From assembly GCA_028281005.1 (NCBI GenBank), contig JANQKS010000078.1:1-64000 (forward strand): a DNA stretch of 64,000 nucleotides, in the 5' to 3' direction. How positions within the stretch are numbered: the first letter of the stretch is position 1; the number at the start of each line of letters is the position of its first letter. The position numbers were made by a program, and so were the translations under genes. The stretch is from Pseudomonadales bacterium (GTDB taxonomy: Bacteria; Pseudomonadota; Gammaproteobacteria; Pseudomonadales; Azotimanducaceae). Shown in pieces: positions 17,031 to 25,623 of this stretch. Below the pieces are notes generated by a model, which was not told where the DNA came from, searched no databases, and saw only the letters and a list, made by a program, of their open reading frames with translations.

Positions 17031-19291
17031 AATACCACGCGGATGCTGGCGCCCGCGTTAAAACCCGGTTGCGTGAAGCGTTCCGGCGCGTCACCTTGAA
17101 TCGCCACTGTGTCTGCCCAACGGGTGTACTCTTTGTCAGTCAAGTTAAACAAGCCAACGTTAACAGTTACGGTTTCTGAAAAATCGAAGTAGGCCAACAG
17201 ATCGATGATGCCGTAGCCGGAAGTTTGGGAGCGGGAACTCCCAACCGGAATATCTGAGTCATCCTTGCCTTCTACCAGTGTAAAAATCAGTTGCCCGCCC
17301 CAGTTGCGATTCGGCGCGTCGTACTGCAAACCAACAACACCGGTCAGCGGGTTGATGGATTCCAGCGGCTCATCCAGATCGGTGTCTTCACCGTCTGCAT
17401 ACGCAATGGCGTAACGAACACCAAAGTCCTGCAGAGCGTCGCCGAAGGCCGCCAATGGCATATATCCACCCAGTTCTACCCCTTCGATCTCCACTTCAGC
17501 ACGGTTTACAGACTGAAACACCGGCAAAAAATCTGCCGGGTCAATACCCACCAATGAGCGAGGATCGATAAAATCTTCGTACTCGTTACGGAACACCGTG
17601 AGGTTGTGGCTACCAAAGCGGCTATTCAAGCGGATACCAAACTCCACCCCCTGACTGGTTTCCGACTTGAGGTTTGGATTAGAAATGGCTTTGTAGCGCC
17701 CCGGATTAGTAAAGCCAATATTGACATCGTCATACGGTGGCGCGCGGAAACCTTCCGCATAACGCGCAAAACCGCTGACGTTATCCGTAAATTGGTATAC
17801 GGCTGAAAAGGCAAATGTGAGCTCGGCATCGTCATAGTCTTCTGGAAGCACGGTGCCTGGATTGCCCGCCAGATAAATGGCGTCAGCCTCGGTGTCCGCA
17901 TCGTAGTCGTCATAGCGCAGACCCGGAGTCAAGCGTAGACGCTCATCCATGAGCACTATTTCATCCTGAACAAAGTACGCCAAGTGATCAATTTCCGTCA
18001 TCGGAAAATCTCTGGTGGGTAACCCCTCCGGAATTGGCGTTCCGTCTAGCCTGAAACTACCCCCATCACGCAACGACACACTGTCGGTGGTGTAGTATTC
18101 GACCCCGTAGGTCAGACTGTGCGAGACACCCCCTGTCTTGAAGTCTGACCCCAACTGTAAATAAAAGCCGTCGATTTCCTGTTCAAACTCTGAATAACGA
18201 AAACGCGTGCGAGGGCCATCAAAGTAGGTTCTCAGATCCTCCGTGAGCTGGGCATTATCCGACTCTTGGTGGTAGACCCGGACGACGCCACGATCCAGCC
18301 AGTTGTCCCCGACCGAAGAGTACCGATACTCCAGCGCCCACTTTTGCCGTTCTCTTTCGTCTCGCGCATCAGAGGTATTGACGATAACAGGCGGACCGAA
18401 GGGGCTGACAATCACCGCCCCATAGTCTGAAAGGACTTGCGTGTCGATGTCGGTCTCAAAGCGATCGTAGGAGACGATGAATTTATGCGCTTCACCCGGC
18501 ATAAACACCAGTTTGGCCGAAACGTTATCCACCTCTATGTCTTGCGGATCAGCTTCTTGGCGGGCTGCGGCCACACCACCCGACGAACCGGAACTTTCCG
18601 TTTCTTCGCCATCTCGGTGGGTAAAGGTGAGCATTCCGGCAACCACATCATTGCCTGCCGCAACCGTGGCCGTGCCGACCATGGACGCATCATCACTGGA
18701 ATATCCGCCCTTGATGCTGGCATAGAACGGATCGTCGCTGGACACATAGCGCTCAGGTCCCTTGGTAGTGAACGACACCACGCCACCTAAGGCATCGCTG
18801 CCATATAGCGAAGACACCGGGCCGCGGGCAATTTCAACCATCTCCAAGCTATCGACGTCTACAAAGTCGCGGCGTGCGTTTAGGAAGGGGCCAAAGCTGA
18901 ACTCATCGGAGATGCGCACTCCATCGACAATCGTGAGTACGCGATCACCTTCAATACCGCGGATGTTGAACCCGCTCAAGCCAAAGCGGCTACCGGTACC
19001 ACTCACGCTGACCCCCGGCTCAAAGCGCACCAAGTCAGCAATATCACGGGTGATCTGGCGCTCCATCTCTTCTTCGTCAATGACAGAAATGGTCGCGCCC
19101 ACTTGATTAAGAGTACGTTCGGTTTTTGTGCCGATCACGGTAATAGTTTCTTCAATTTCTGCGTCGCTGCCCGCATCGGCAGCGGCATGCGCATGGATGG
19201 CAGAGGTCGCCCCGAGCAGGGCGATTGGTATCAAGCTTAGCTGTCGAAATATGACCACAACGCGACTCCTTTTCAAAAATGTCATGTTCAA
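17027..19291 (-). CDS. TonB-dependent receptor of the heme operon
   Basis: 754 aa outer-membrane beta-barrel with signal peptide, a TonB-box-like 'EETITVIG', a plug (residues about 55-175, 'FNIRGIEGDRVLTIVDGVRI') and a 22-strand barrel ending in a terminal aromatic (VVF). The FRAP and NPNL motifs of heme/hemoglobin receptors are present ('EGFRAPPYDD', 'SNPNLKSETSQG'), but the loop between them has tyrosine and no histidine. I see no histidine in the plug either. Its stop overlaps hmuT. A strong Fur palindrome sits about 55 bp upstream. Substrate likely heme, though siderophore use is possible. Confidence 0.85.
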   Translation of the reverse strand: MNMTFLKRSRVVVIFRQLSLIPIALLGATSAIHAHAAADAGSDAEIEETITVIGTKTERTLNQVGATISVIDEEEMERQITRDIADLVRFEPGVSVSGTGSRFGLSGFNIRGIEGDRVLTIVDGVRISDEFSFGPFLNARRDFVDVDSLEMVEIARGPVSSLYGSDALGGVVSFTTKGPERYVSSDDPFYASIKGGYSSDDASMVGTATVAAGNDVVAGMLTFTHRDGEETESSGSSGGVAAARQEADPQDIEVDNVSAKLVFMPGEAHKFIVSYDRFETDIDTQVLSDYGAVIVSPFGPPVIVNTSDARDERERQKWALEYRYSSVGDNWLDRGVVRVYHQESDNAQLTEDLRTYFDGPRTRFRYSEFEQEIDGFYLQLGSDFKTGGVSHSLTYGVEYYTTDSVSLRDGGSFRLDGTPIPEGLPTRDFPMTEIDHLAYFVQDEIVLMDERLRLTPGLRYDDYDADTEADAIYLAGNPGTVLPEDYDDAELTFAFSAVYQFTDNVSGFARYAEGFRAPPYDDVNIGFTNPGRYKAISNPNLKSETSQGVEFGIRLNSRFGSHNLTVFRNEYEDFIDPRSLVGIDPADFLPVFQSVNRAEVEIEGVELGGYMPLAAFGDALQDFGVRYAIAYADGEDTDLDEPLESINPLTGVVGLQYDAPNRNWGGQLIFTLVEGKDDSDIPVGSSRSQTSGYGIIDLLAYFDFSETVTVNVGLFNLTDKEYTRWADTVAIQGDAPERFTQPGFNAGASIRVVF

Positions 19292-19346
19292 GCTTGCACG
19301 CTTGTTTCAGCGTGGAACGCTTCGCAATAATGATTGCTAACATTAA

Positions 19347-19367
19347 TGATAATTGTTCTTATTATCA
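19347..19367. promoter_or_regulatory. Fur box upstream of the heme operon
   Basis: TGATAAT-TGTTCTT-ATTATCA is an exact inverted repeat with 7-bp arms, embedded in AT-rich sequence with further 'aatgat' half-sites (19326-19336). It is positioned 56 bp before the receptor start, over the expected promoter. The rest of 19292-19589 contains no gene I can support. Confidence 0.85.
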
Positions 19368-19589
19368 ATACGTACTGAAAACAATATACTGAGAACAAAT
19401 CGGAGATGTGCTTCTTTGGCAGGGTCGTAGGAAGTGCAGACAGGGAAATAAAAGCGGACGGCACACAATGCGCAGGCGCTAACGATACACCGCGTTGTTC
19501 ACGCCCACATGAATTTACGCGGAGTGCCCAGGCGTTAGCGCGCGACCGCCGGGAGGCGTGTTACGTTAGGCCGTAATCCGTGTAGATGA

Positions 19590-20483
19590 TCAGCGACTAA
19601 GGTTAAATGCAGCAACCTGAACCGCAGCGGCTGCGCCAAACAACTGCGCGGCATCACTCTCCACCGTGTCTGTTGGATTCAAGCTGGGCCACATCGGGTC
19701 TAATCCAGTGATAATGTCCTGTAATTGTCCGGCCACCGCCGCGGCACGCTCATCCTGTAGAAAAGCCTCAGATCGTGCCCAAACACCGGCAATCTGCGTA
19801 AAGCCCCAAGCGTCCTGATACTCGTGGAGGTTATTCACCGCGCCATCAACAATACCAATCTGGTATTCCACGCCGCCGGTGCGTAGCAAATTTTCTACAA
19901 CCTTGGCGATGACTTGCGGATCCTTTGTAGCAGCCCCACCTTCACACGCTGTGATCGCCGCCGTCAGTTCGGCATACACCGCCTCCACATCAGACTGGCT
20001 CTGACGTTCCACCACAGCTGCGGTCAGGGCACTGAGATTGTCGCCAAAGCCGCCACAGCCACGGGCTTCAAAGGCGGGCACCACCGACGAGTAGATTTCT
20101 TCCCGTGGATGCTTCATGTGAGTCTCTGCGAGCTCCGGAAGGTCTTGACGGTACAGTTCATATCCCACCGCGAGGTGACCACGTATAAGGCCAAGTTGTG
20201 TTAGGTAGGCGGCATCGTCGGTAGTCAAATCGGCGCCCGCAGTAGCGGCACCTTCGCCCTCGCCTTCTCCTCCACCACCTTCTCCTTCGCCACCTTCTCC
20301 TTCGCCGCCACTCATTGTGGGCACGGCCACCTCTTCCATTTCTGCCTCGGTTTGCGTTGCAGGCTCTGAGGTCTCCGCGCACCCAGAGAGTTGCGTGCTG
20401 ACCAACCAGGTAGCGGCTCCAATGGCGGTGACGGTGCGCCATTGAAAGCGCTTGTTGTCAGAGGAATGTATACTGTCGCTCAT
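19590..20483 (-). CDS. Putative lipoprotein with Gly-Glu repeats, divergent from PiuC
   Basis: 297 aa from ATG 20483, preceded by AGGA at suitable spacing; the track's longer start is rejected. An N-terminal helix ends in a lipobox-like 'STQLSGC', so it is probably a lipoprotein. A low-complexity GEGEGG linker (about residues 59-78) follows, then an alpha-helical domain of some 215 residues ('THMKHPREEIYSSVVPAFEA', 'EYQDAWGFTQIAGVWARSEA'). I do not firmly recognise the domain; the helical design vaguely recalls imelysin/EfeO-like proteins. Neighbours (heme receptor, PiuC, Fe(III) ABC) suggest an iron role. Its start codon overlaps that of piuC on the opposite strand. Confidence 0.75.
   Translation of the reverse strand: MSDSIHSSDNKRFQWRTVTAIGAATWLVSTQLSGCAETSEPATQTEAEMEEVAVPTMSGGEGEGGEGEGGGGEGEGEGAATAGADLTTDDAAYLTQLGLIRGHLAVGYELYRQDLPELAETHMKHPREEIYSSVVPAFEARGCGGFGDNLSALTAAVVERQSQSDVEAVYAELTAAITACEGGAATKDPQVIAKVVENLLRTGGVEYQIGIVDGAVNNLHEYQDAWGFTQIAGVWARSEAFLQDERAAAVAGQLQDIITGLDPMWPSLNPTDTVESDAAQLFGAAAAVQVAAFNLSR
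20251..20309 (-). repeat. In-frame Gly/Glu-coding microsatellite
   Basis: On the coding (minus) strand the unit GGCGAAGGAGAAGGT and variants repeat in tandem, encoding a GEGEGG linker in the lipoprotein. Such repeats can vary in length by slippage while staying in frame. Confidence 0.8.
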
Positions 20484-21147
20484 GATTGTTTTCCTAGAGA
20501 ACGTGTTAAGCCCAGACCATGTGGGCGCGTTTGTTAATATACTCGACGATGCCGAGCTGTTCGAGTCCGGCGCAATAACTGCCGGACGTACCGCCAAAGC
20601 GCATAAACAAAACCTGCAGGCATTGCATGCCAAACCCGAAGTTGAGCGCATTCTTAAGCAGGTGCGGGAAGACCTCACAAAACATAGCGTGTTTAGACAC
20701 TTTGCGATCCCCGCCAAGTTTGGCCGGGTCATGATCAGCCGCTACGAACCGGGCATGAAATACGGCAGCCATTTCGACGAGGCGTTTATTGACGGCGTGC
20801 GCACGGATCTTTCGTTTACTCTGTTTCTCTCCGACCCGGACACATACGTTGGCGGGGAATTGGAATTGACGACACCCTCCGGCAGTCAAGCCATCAAGCT
20901 GCCGCCGGGATGCGCCATCGTCTATCCCAGCGATCACTTGCACGCGGTCTTGCCAGTTACTGATGGCGTGCGTTTAGCCGTGGTCGGTTGGGTCCAGAGC
21001 CGCGTTCGCGCCAGCGCCCAACGCCAACTGCTGTATGAATTATATGAAGGCATCCGAGACGCCGAAGCAGCCCCTGGCAACGCAAAAGACGCCATTACAC
21101 GCCTGAAGCTGGTGCGCAACAACCTCATCAGAATGTGGGCCGATTGA
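20482..21147 (+). CDS. Fe(II)/2-oxoglutarate dioxygenase, PKHD type (PiuC/YbiX-like)
   Basis: 221 aa. 'MIVFLENVLSPDHVGAF' matches the usual PiuC N-terminus, which fixes the ATG at 20482. The iron-binding facial triad is visible as 'HFDEAF' (HxD) and the later His in 'YPSDHLHAVLPVT'; 'GVRLAVVGWVQS' carries the 2-oxoglutarate Arg. PiuC genes are Fur-regulated partners of TonB receptors for catecholate siderophores. The nearest purine-rich site (agagga) is 16 bp from the ATG, rather far; an in-frame CTG at 20470 would be better spaced. It shares the CATG start with the divergent lipoprotein gene. Confidence 0.85.
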   Translation: MIVFLENVLSPDHVGAFVNILDDAELFESGAITAGRTAKAHKQNLQALHAKPEVERILKQVREDLTKHSVFRHFAIPAKFGRVMISRYEPGMKYGSHFDEAFIDGVRTDLSFTLFLSDPDTYVGGELELTTPSGSQAIKLPPGCAIVYPSDHLHAVLPVTDGVRLAVVGWVQSRVRASAQRQLLYELYEGIRDAEAAPGNAKDAITRLKLVRNNLIRMWAD

Positions 21148-21204
21148 GTCAGCAAAGCAGTAAGACCCCCGCCGCTGGACACTCTAGATGAATACTTTGC
21201 GCCA

Positions 21205-22281
21205 TCAGCGCCACCCGGCCTTGTCGTAGAGTCGTACCGCCTGGGCTTGATTGGTACCGAGCAAGGCCGCGTTGATCGAATCTTCCGTAAAGGTGCCCAA
21301 TTGTGTGATTGGACCAGTGGCCTCGCCAACCACGGGGTATTCGTTGTTGCCTTCGGCAAACAACTTTTGAGCAAACTCGCCGCTGAGATACTCAATGAAC
21401 TTGATGGCGTTGTCCCGGTTTGGTGCGTGCTTCGTCACTCCGGCACCACTGATGTTGATGTGGGTACCACGCCCGGATTGGTTGGGGAATATAATTTGAA
21501 GTGCATCTACGATGTCCTGCGCACCCGCATCGTCGCTGTTTAACCAACGCCCAATATAGTAAGTGTTAGCGATCGTGATGCCGCATTCGCCGGACGCCAC
21601 GGCGGCCAGGTTGCTGGTGTCATTTCCTTGTGCTGAACGCGCAAAATTTGCGACTACGCCGCTGGCCCAATCTTGCGCCGCCTGCTCGCCGTTGGCATCG
21701 ATGAGCGCCGCGAGCAGGGACAGGTTATAGATGTTGGACGAACTCCGCATACAGACCATGCCGCGCAATGCAGGATCGGACAATTGTTCGTAATCGGTTA
21801 GCTCAATGGGTAGTTCTTTGTCACGCTGGTGCACAATTACGCGCGCACGTTTTGACAAGCCGAACCAATGACCTTCCGGTTCGCGTAGGTGCTCAGGTAC
21901 ACGTTCGTTTAAAAGTTGCGACTCCACCGGCTGAAAAATCCCCTTGGACTGAGCCCGCCACAGCCGCCCGGCATCCACCGTGATCAATACATCAGCGGGC
22001 GTGTATTGACCTTCGTTAACGATGCGTTCAATCAAGGCGTCGCTGCCGCCTTCAATGAGGTTGACTTGAATGCCGGTCTGTTCGGTAAATTCATCGTACA
22101 GAGCAATATCAGTGTCGTAGTGACGCGCGGAGTAGACATTGACCTGCTGCGCGGACACAGCGGTGCTCACGAACGTTGTAAGCACCAACACGGCTACCCC
22201 CATCGTTCGGCCAAGATTTGCGCTGGTCATTTTTGCGCCGGTCATTATTGGGAGTCTGTTTTGCTTCAGATACTGCTTCAT
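21205..22281 (-). CDS. fbpA: Fe(III) ABC transporter periplasmic binding protein
   Basis: Up to 358 aa; the signal peptide may begin at Met13 or Met18 (helix TMGVAVLVLTTFVSTAVSA). The mature start 'QQVNVYSARHYDTDIALYDE' and the adjacent tyrosines in 'ANTYYIGRWL', which bind ferric iron in FbpA/FutA proteins, support the call. It has its own upstream Fur palindrome (22339-22353), separating it from fbpC, although both genes run in the same direction. Confidence 0.9.
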   Translation of the reverse strand: MKQYLKQNRLPIMTGAKMTSANLGRTMGVAVLVLTTFVSTAVSAQQVNVYSARHYDTDIALYDEFTEQTGIQVNLIEGGSDALIERIVNEGQYTPADVLITVDAGRLWRAQSKGIFQPVESQLLNERVPEHLREPEGHWFGLSKRARVIVHQRDKELPIELTDYEQLSDPALRGMVCMRSSSNIYNLSLLAALIDANGEQAAQDWASGVVANFARSAQGNDTSNLAAVASGECGITIANTYYIGRWLNSDDAGAQDIVDALQIIFPNQSGRGTHINISGAGVTKHAPNRDNAIKFIEYLSGEFAQKLFAEGNNEYPVVGEATGPITQLGTFTEDSINAALLGTNQAQAVRLYDKAGWR

Positions 22282-22338
22282 TGTGTTTGCTCTGTGTTTG
22301 CTCTCAACTTTGCTACTGCGTGTGGCTCACTCATCAAC

Positions 22339-22353
22339 TGAGAATCATTCTCA
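22339..22353. promoter_or_regulatory. Fur box, perfect 7-1-7 palindrome, upstream of fbpA
   Basis: TGAGAATCATTCTCA is an exact inverted repeat directly abutting the fbpC stop codon and 57 bp before the fbpA ORF. It suggests an independent iron-repressed promoter for the binding protein. Confidence 0.85.
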
Positions 22354-23400
22354 TCAACCCGATGGGCGAACGTACACCAGTAGGCCGGCTGAGTCAAAAC
22401 TTGCCTGCACATGTGTGCCTATCGCCAGATTTGGGGCATCCGCTAAGTCGACGCGCAAGCGCTCACCTTGGGCCTGCAGCACCACCAGGTAGCGGCCACC
22501 AAGGAAGCGGATATCTTCTACCAGAATTCCAGCGTCCGGCCGCTCGGTGAGGGTCACAGAATGACGGCGCACAATAACGTCATAAACGGTCTCGTCGAGC
22601 GGTACGGGCACGGTGGGACTGATAGGGCCAAAGGCCGTGACGATCTCACCCGCCTGTGCTCGACCGACTATCGCATCGGTTCCCCCGAACAATTCGGCGA
22701 CAAACCGATTCACCGGGTGTCGCCAGACTTCCCCAGGCGTACCGAGCTGTACAATTTTGCCGGCATCGATCACCGCGATGCGATCAGCGAGTTCCATCGC
22801 CTCTTCTGCATCGTGCGTTACGACAATGGCCGGGATACCCGCAGTACGCAAGGCGCGCCGGGTTTCTTCGCGCAGTTGCCGTCGCAGCGTGCTATCGACA
22901 CTGGCAAACGGTTCGTCGAGTAACATCAGACGTGGCTGCGGCGCCAACGCGCGCGCCAACGCTACACGCTGCTGCTGACCGCCAGACAGCGTGTGCGGAT
23001 AGCGTTTGGCAAAACTCGCCAAGCCGACCGCCTGCAGTTGTTGCTGCACACGAACATCACGCTCTGTGCTAGGTAATTCGTTTAAGCCGAAGCCAATATT
23101 GTCGGCCACCGACAGGTGCGGGAATAAAACATGGTCTTGAAACACTAAGCCAAAGCACCGCTGTTCCGCTGGAGGCTCGTCTCCCGGCGTAGCCAAAGCA
23201 TCCCCGGCAAACAACACTCTGCCCTGTTGCAAAGGTTCTAATCCCGCCACGACCCGCAACAATGTGCTTTTGCCGCTGCCGGAAGCACCCAACAGGCAAA
23301 GGATCTCACCGTCGTCAACAGACAGATCGACACCATCAAGCACCACGGTACCGTCAAATTGGTGATGGACTGCTTCGAGCTCTAGCATGGTAACTGACAA
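22354..23400 (-). CDS. fbpC: Fe(III) ABC transporter ATP-binding protein
   Basis: 348 aa; the likely start is Met5 (MLELEAVHHQF). Walker A 'GASGSGKSTL', signature 'LSGGQQQRVALARAL', Walker B 'MLLDEPFASVD', then a C-terminal TOBE-type regulatory domain (residues about 240-345). It is divergent from the permease gene with a 51-bp gap, and upstream of fbpA in the same direction. It powers ferric iron import. Confidence 0.9.
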   Translation of the reverse strand: MSVTMLELEAVHHQFDGTVVLDGVDLSVDDGEILCLLGASGSGKSTLLRVVAGLEPLQQGRVLFAGDALATPGDEPPAEQRCFGLVFQDHVLFPHLSVADNIGFGLNELPSTERDVRVQQQLQAVGLASFAKRYPHTLSGGQQQRVALARALAPQPRLMLLDEPFASVDSTLRRQLREETRRALRTAGIPAIVVTHDAEEAMELADRIAVIDAGKIVQLGTPGEVWRHPVNRFVAELFGGTDAIVGRAQAGEIVTAFGPISPTVPVPLDETVYDVIVRRHSVTLTERPDAGILVEDIRFLGGRYLVVLQAQGERLRVDLADAPNLAIGTHVQASFDSAGLLVYVRPSG

Positions 23401-23451
23401 ATGCTCCTGGAGCGCTCAGAGAGGGAATGTTTTAGCGTAGAATGATCGCGC

Positions 23452-25131
23452 ATGACAACCGGCGCAACGTTTAGTACGCAAAACAAATCCAGGCACAGCA
23501 GATGGCCATCCATCTGGACTTGGGGCGCTACGGCTATCGCGCTACCCGTGGCTGTCCCCATCATCACCATACTGCTGACTTTTTTCAGCCCAACCAGCGA
23601 GGTTTGGCAACACCTGCGCGATTCGGTGTTGTTGGAATACATCGGCAACACGGTGTTGCTGCTGCTGTCCGTAGCAGTGCTGGTTGCCTTAATTGGTATC
23701 AGCAGCGCTTGGTTGGTGGCCACCAAGGATTTCCCCGGGCGGACACTGTTCAGCTGGGCATTGATCGCCCCTATTGCAACCCCCGCGTACGTGGTGGCTT
23801 ACGCCTATGCCGACCTGCTGTCCTTTACCGGTCCGTTGCAAAGCCTATTACGCGAGTGGGGCCTGTTAGAGAGCGCTCTACCTTCCATTCGCTCCTTACC
23901 GGGCGCAGCCTTTGTCCTAGGGCTCACGCTTTACCCGTACGTTTACTTGTTTGCATTTAATGCGTTCAGCGAACAGGCCCGCCCCCTGACAGAAGCCGCT
24001 CGCAGCCTGGGCGCCGGACCACACCGCGCCTTTTTTCAAATTGCGCTACCCCATGCACGGCCTGCTATCGCCGGCGGTATCGCGCTTGCGCTGATGGAAA
24101 CCGCCGCCGATTTCGGTGTGGTGGATTTTTTTGGCGTACCCACGCTAACGAACGGCATCTTCCGCACTTGGTACGCCCAAGGTGAACACCAAGCAGCCAT
24201 GCAACTGGCGGCATGGTTGTTTGTGGTGGTCGCCGCACTGGTGGTGTTCGAACAACTGGCGCGCCGAGGTTCCCACGCTAACCCCGTGTCCCGCAACGCC
24301 GCAGCCACCCGCGTTCGCCAACGCGGCGCGTCCGGATTGGTATCTTCACTGGTCTGTCTCATTCCCATCACTTTCGGGTTTTTAGTACCCGGCGCGGTTT
24401 TGTTGGATCACACCCTCAATGTGGGGGATCCCATGCTGGGACGGCAATTCACAGACTATTTAGGAAACAGTTTGACGGTTGCCGGTTGTGCCGCGCTAAT
24501 AGCGGCTGGTTGTGGGGTTTGGCTCACCTATGCGGTGCGCTTACATGGCGCATCGGCAAGCCGGGGGCTGCTCACCGTCAGCGTACGCGTAGCAACCCTG
24601 GGTTACGCCATCCCCGGCATGGTGCTGGCTGTGGGTTTAATCGGACCGCTCACCAGCTTAGATAAGTGGTTGGCGGAAACCATTAATCCAGCCTTGGGAT
24701 TGCCCCGCGGGCTGTTGATTACCGGGTCGATCGCAGCCCTCATATTTGTATATTTGGCTCGTTTTCTCACAGTGGCGTACAACAGCTGTGAAGGCGGCAT
24801 GGCACGCATACACCGCCACTACGACGATGCCGCGCGAAGTCTAGGCGCCGGTCCGTTTAGTCTATTGTCCAAAATTCACTTACCTATCATGACACCTGCT
24901 GTGCTGACCGCGGCATTATTGGTATTTGTGGATGTGGTCAAGGAACTGCCGGCCACACTCATCCTGCGGCCTTTTAACTTTGAGACGCTGGCGACACGCA
25001 CCTATCGGCTGGCTTCTGACGAACGCATCGCCGAAGCTTCAACGGCTGCGTTGATGATCGTTGCTGTCGGATTGTTACCTGCTGCTCTCATCGCCTGGCA
25101 AAACTTCAGCCACACGGCAGCTCGGCGCTAG
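23452..25131 (+). CDS. fbpB: Fe(III) ABC transporter permease, fused two-domain type
   Basis: 559 aa with about 12 helices arranged as two BPD_transp_1 domains. Each has an EAA loop: 'EAARSLGAGPHRAFFQIALP' and 'DAARSLGAGPFSLLSKIHLP'. This is the usual FbpB/SfuB architecture. It is transcribed divergently from fbpC, whereas most fbp loci are co-directional A-B-C. Confidence 0.9.
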   Translation: MTTGATFSTQNKSRHSRWPSIWTWGATAIALPVAVPIITILLTFFSPTSEVWQHLRDSVLLEYIGNTVLLLLSVAVLVALIGISSAWLVATKDFPGRTLFSWALIAPIATPAYVVAYAYADLLSFTGPLQSLLREWGLLESALPSIRSLPGAAFVLGLTLYPYVYLFAFNAFSEQARPLTEAARSLGAGPHRAFFQIALPHARPAIAGGIALALMETAADFGVVDFFGVPTLTNGIFRTWYAQGEHQAAMQLAAWLFVVVAALVVFEQLARRGSHANPVSRNAAATRVRQRGASGLVSSLVCLIPITFGFLVPGAVLLDHTLNVGDPMLGRQFTDYLGNSLTVAGCAALIAAGCGVWLTYAVRLHGASASRGLLTVSVRVATLGYAIPGMVLAVGLIGPLTSLDKWLAETINPALGLPRGLLITGSIAALIFVYLARFLTVAYNSCEGGMARIHRHYDDAARSLGAGPFSLLSKIHLPIMTPAVLTAALLVFVDVVKELPATLILRPFNFETLATRTYRLASDERIAEASTAALMIVAVGLLPAALIAWQNFSHTAARR

Positions 25132-25172
25132 CCGACTCGTACTGTAACGTTCGCGAAAGTTCGTACACTAGT

Positions 25173-25188
25173 GATAACCATTCTTATC
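25173..25188. promoter_or_regulatory. Fur-like site in a convergent intergenic gap
   Basis: GATAA-CCATTC-TTATC is an inverted repeat resembling a Fur half-site pair. It lies between the ends of fbpB (+) and the DUF4124 gene (-), where no protein-gene promoter is needed. Confidence 0.4.
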
Positions 25189-25218
25189 CGCTACCCCTAT
25201 CCTCCTATCCTTGTGTTG

Positions 25219-25533
25219 CTAGTTACCCCGCTCCACCTCGTCAATACTGATGACCGGATCTTGGTCTTCCACCTCCACGTCGGGCCCATCAAACGGGTGT
25301 GGTTCCTTAGGTAGGAAAAAAGGCCGCCAATGGGTGATGGGCACCTGTTTCCCGCGCCCTTCGACCATGCGCACAAACTCGCCGTCGTCGGTCAACACCG
25401 CATAGCTAATCTCGGGATCTTCGGGTCGCGTTTGTGACACAACGTAATCACCATCCTGGTTGGTGTAGCTGTAGATTTCCGCATGCCCGGTTAAAGCAAT
25501 CAAAGTCAAACAGATCGCGAGGAGGCTGCGCAT
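25219..25533 (-). CDS. DUF4124-type small exported protein
   Basis: 104 aa from ATG 25533 with an AGGA site; the 248-aa track start is not credible. Signal peptide 'MRSLLAICLTLIALTGHA' is followed by 'EIYSYTNQDGDYVVSQTRPE', the DUF4124 signature (a short beta domain in many gammaproteobacterial exported proteins). Its acidic tail is probably flexible. Function unknown; convergent with fbpB. Confidence 0.8.
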   Translation of the reverse strand: MRSLLAICLTLIALTGHAEIYSYTNQDGDYVVSQTRPEDPEISYAVLTDDGEFVRMVEGRGKQVPITHWRPFFLPKEPHPFDGPDVEVEDQDPVISIDEVERGN

Positions 25534-25623
25534 GATGGCGTCCTTTCTGGTAACTCCGCACCAGTCTAGGATGAAGTGGCAGCCGGCACCAGTCTCTCCA
25601 CCGCGTGACATCAATCCCATTGA

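Noticed and set aside
20251-20309. GAAGGAGAAGG-type repeats as a CRISPR or regulatory repeat
   Set aside because: They are in frame within a gene and encode a Gly/Glu linker; no spacers.
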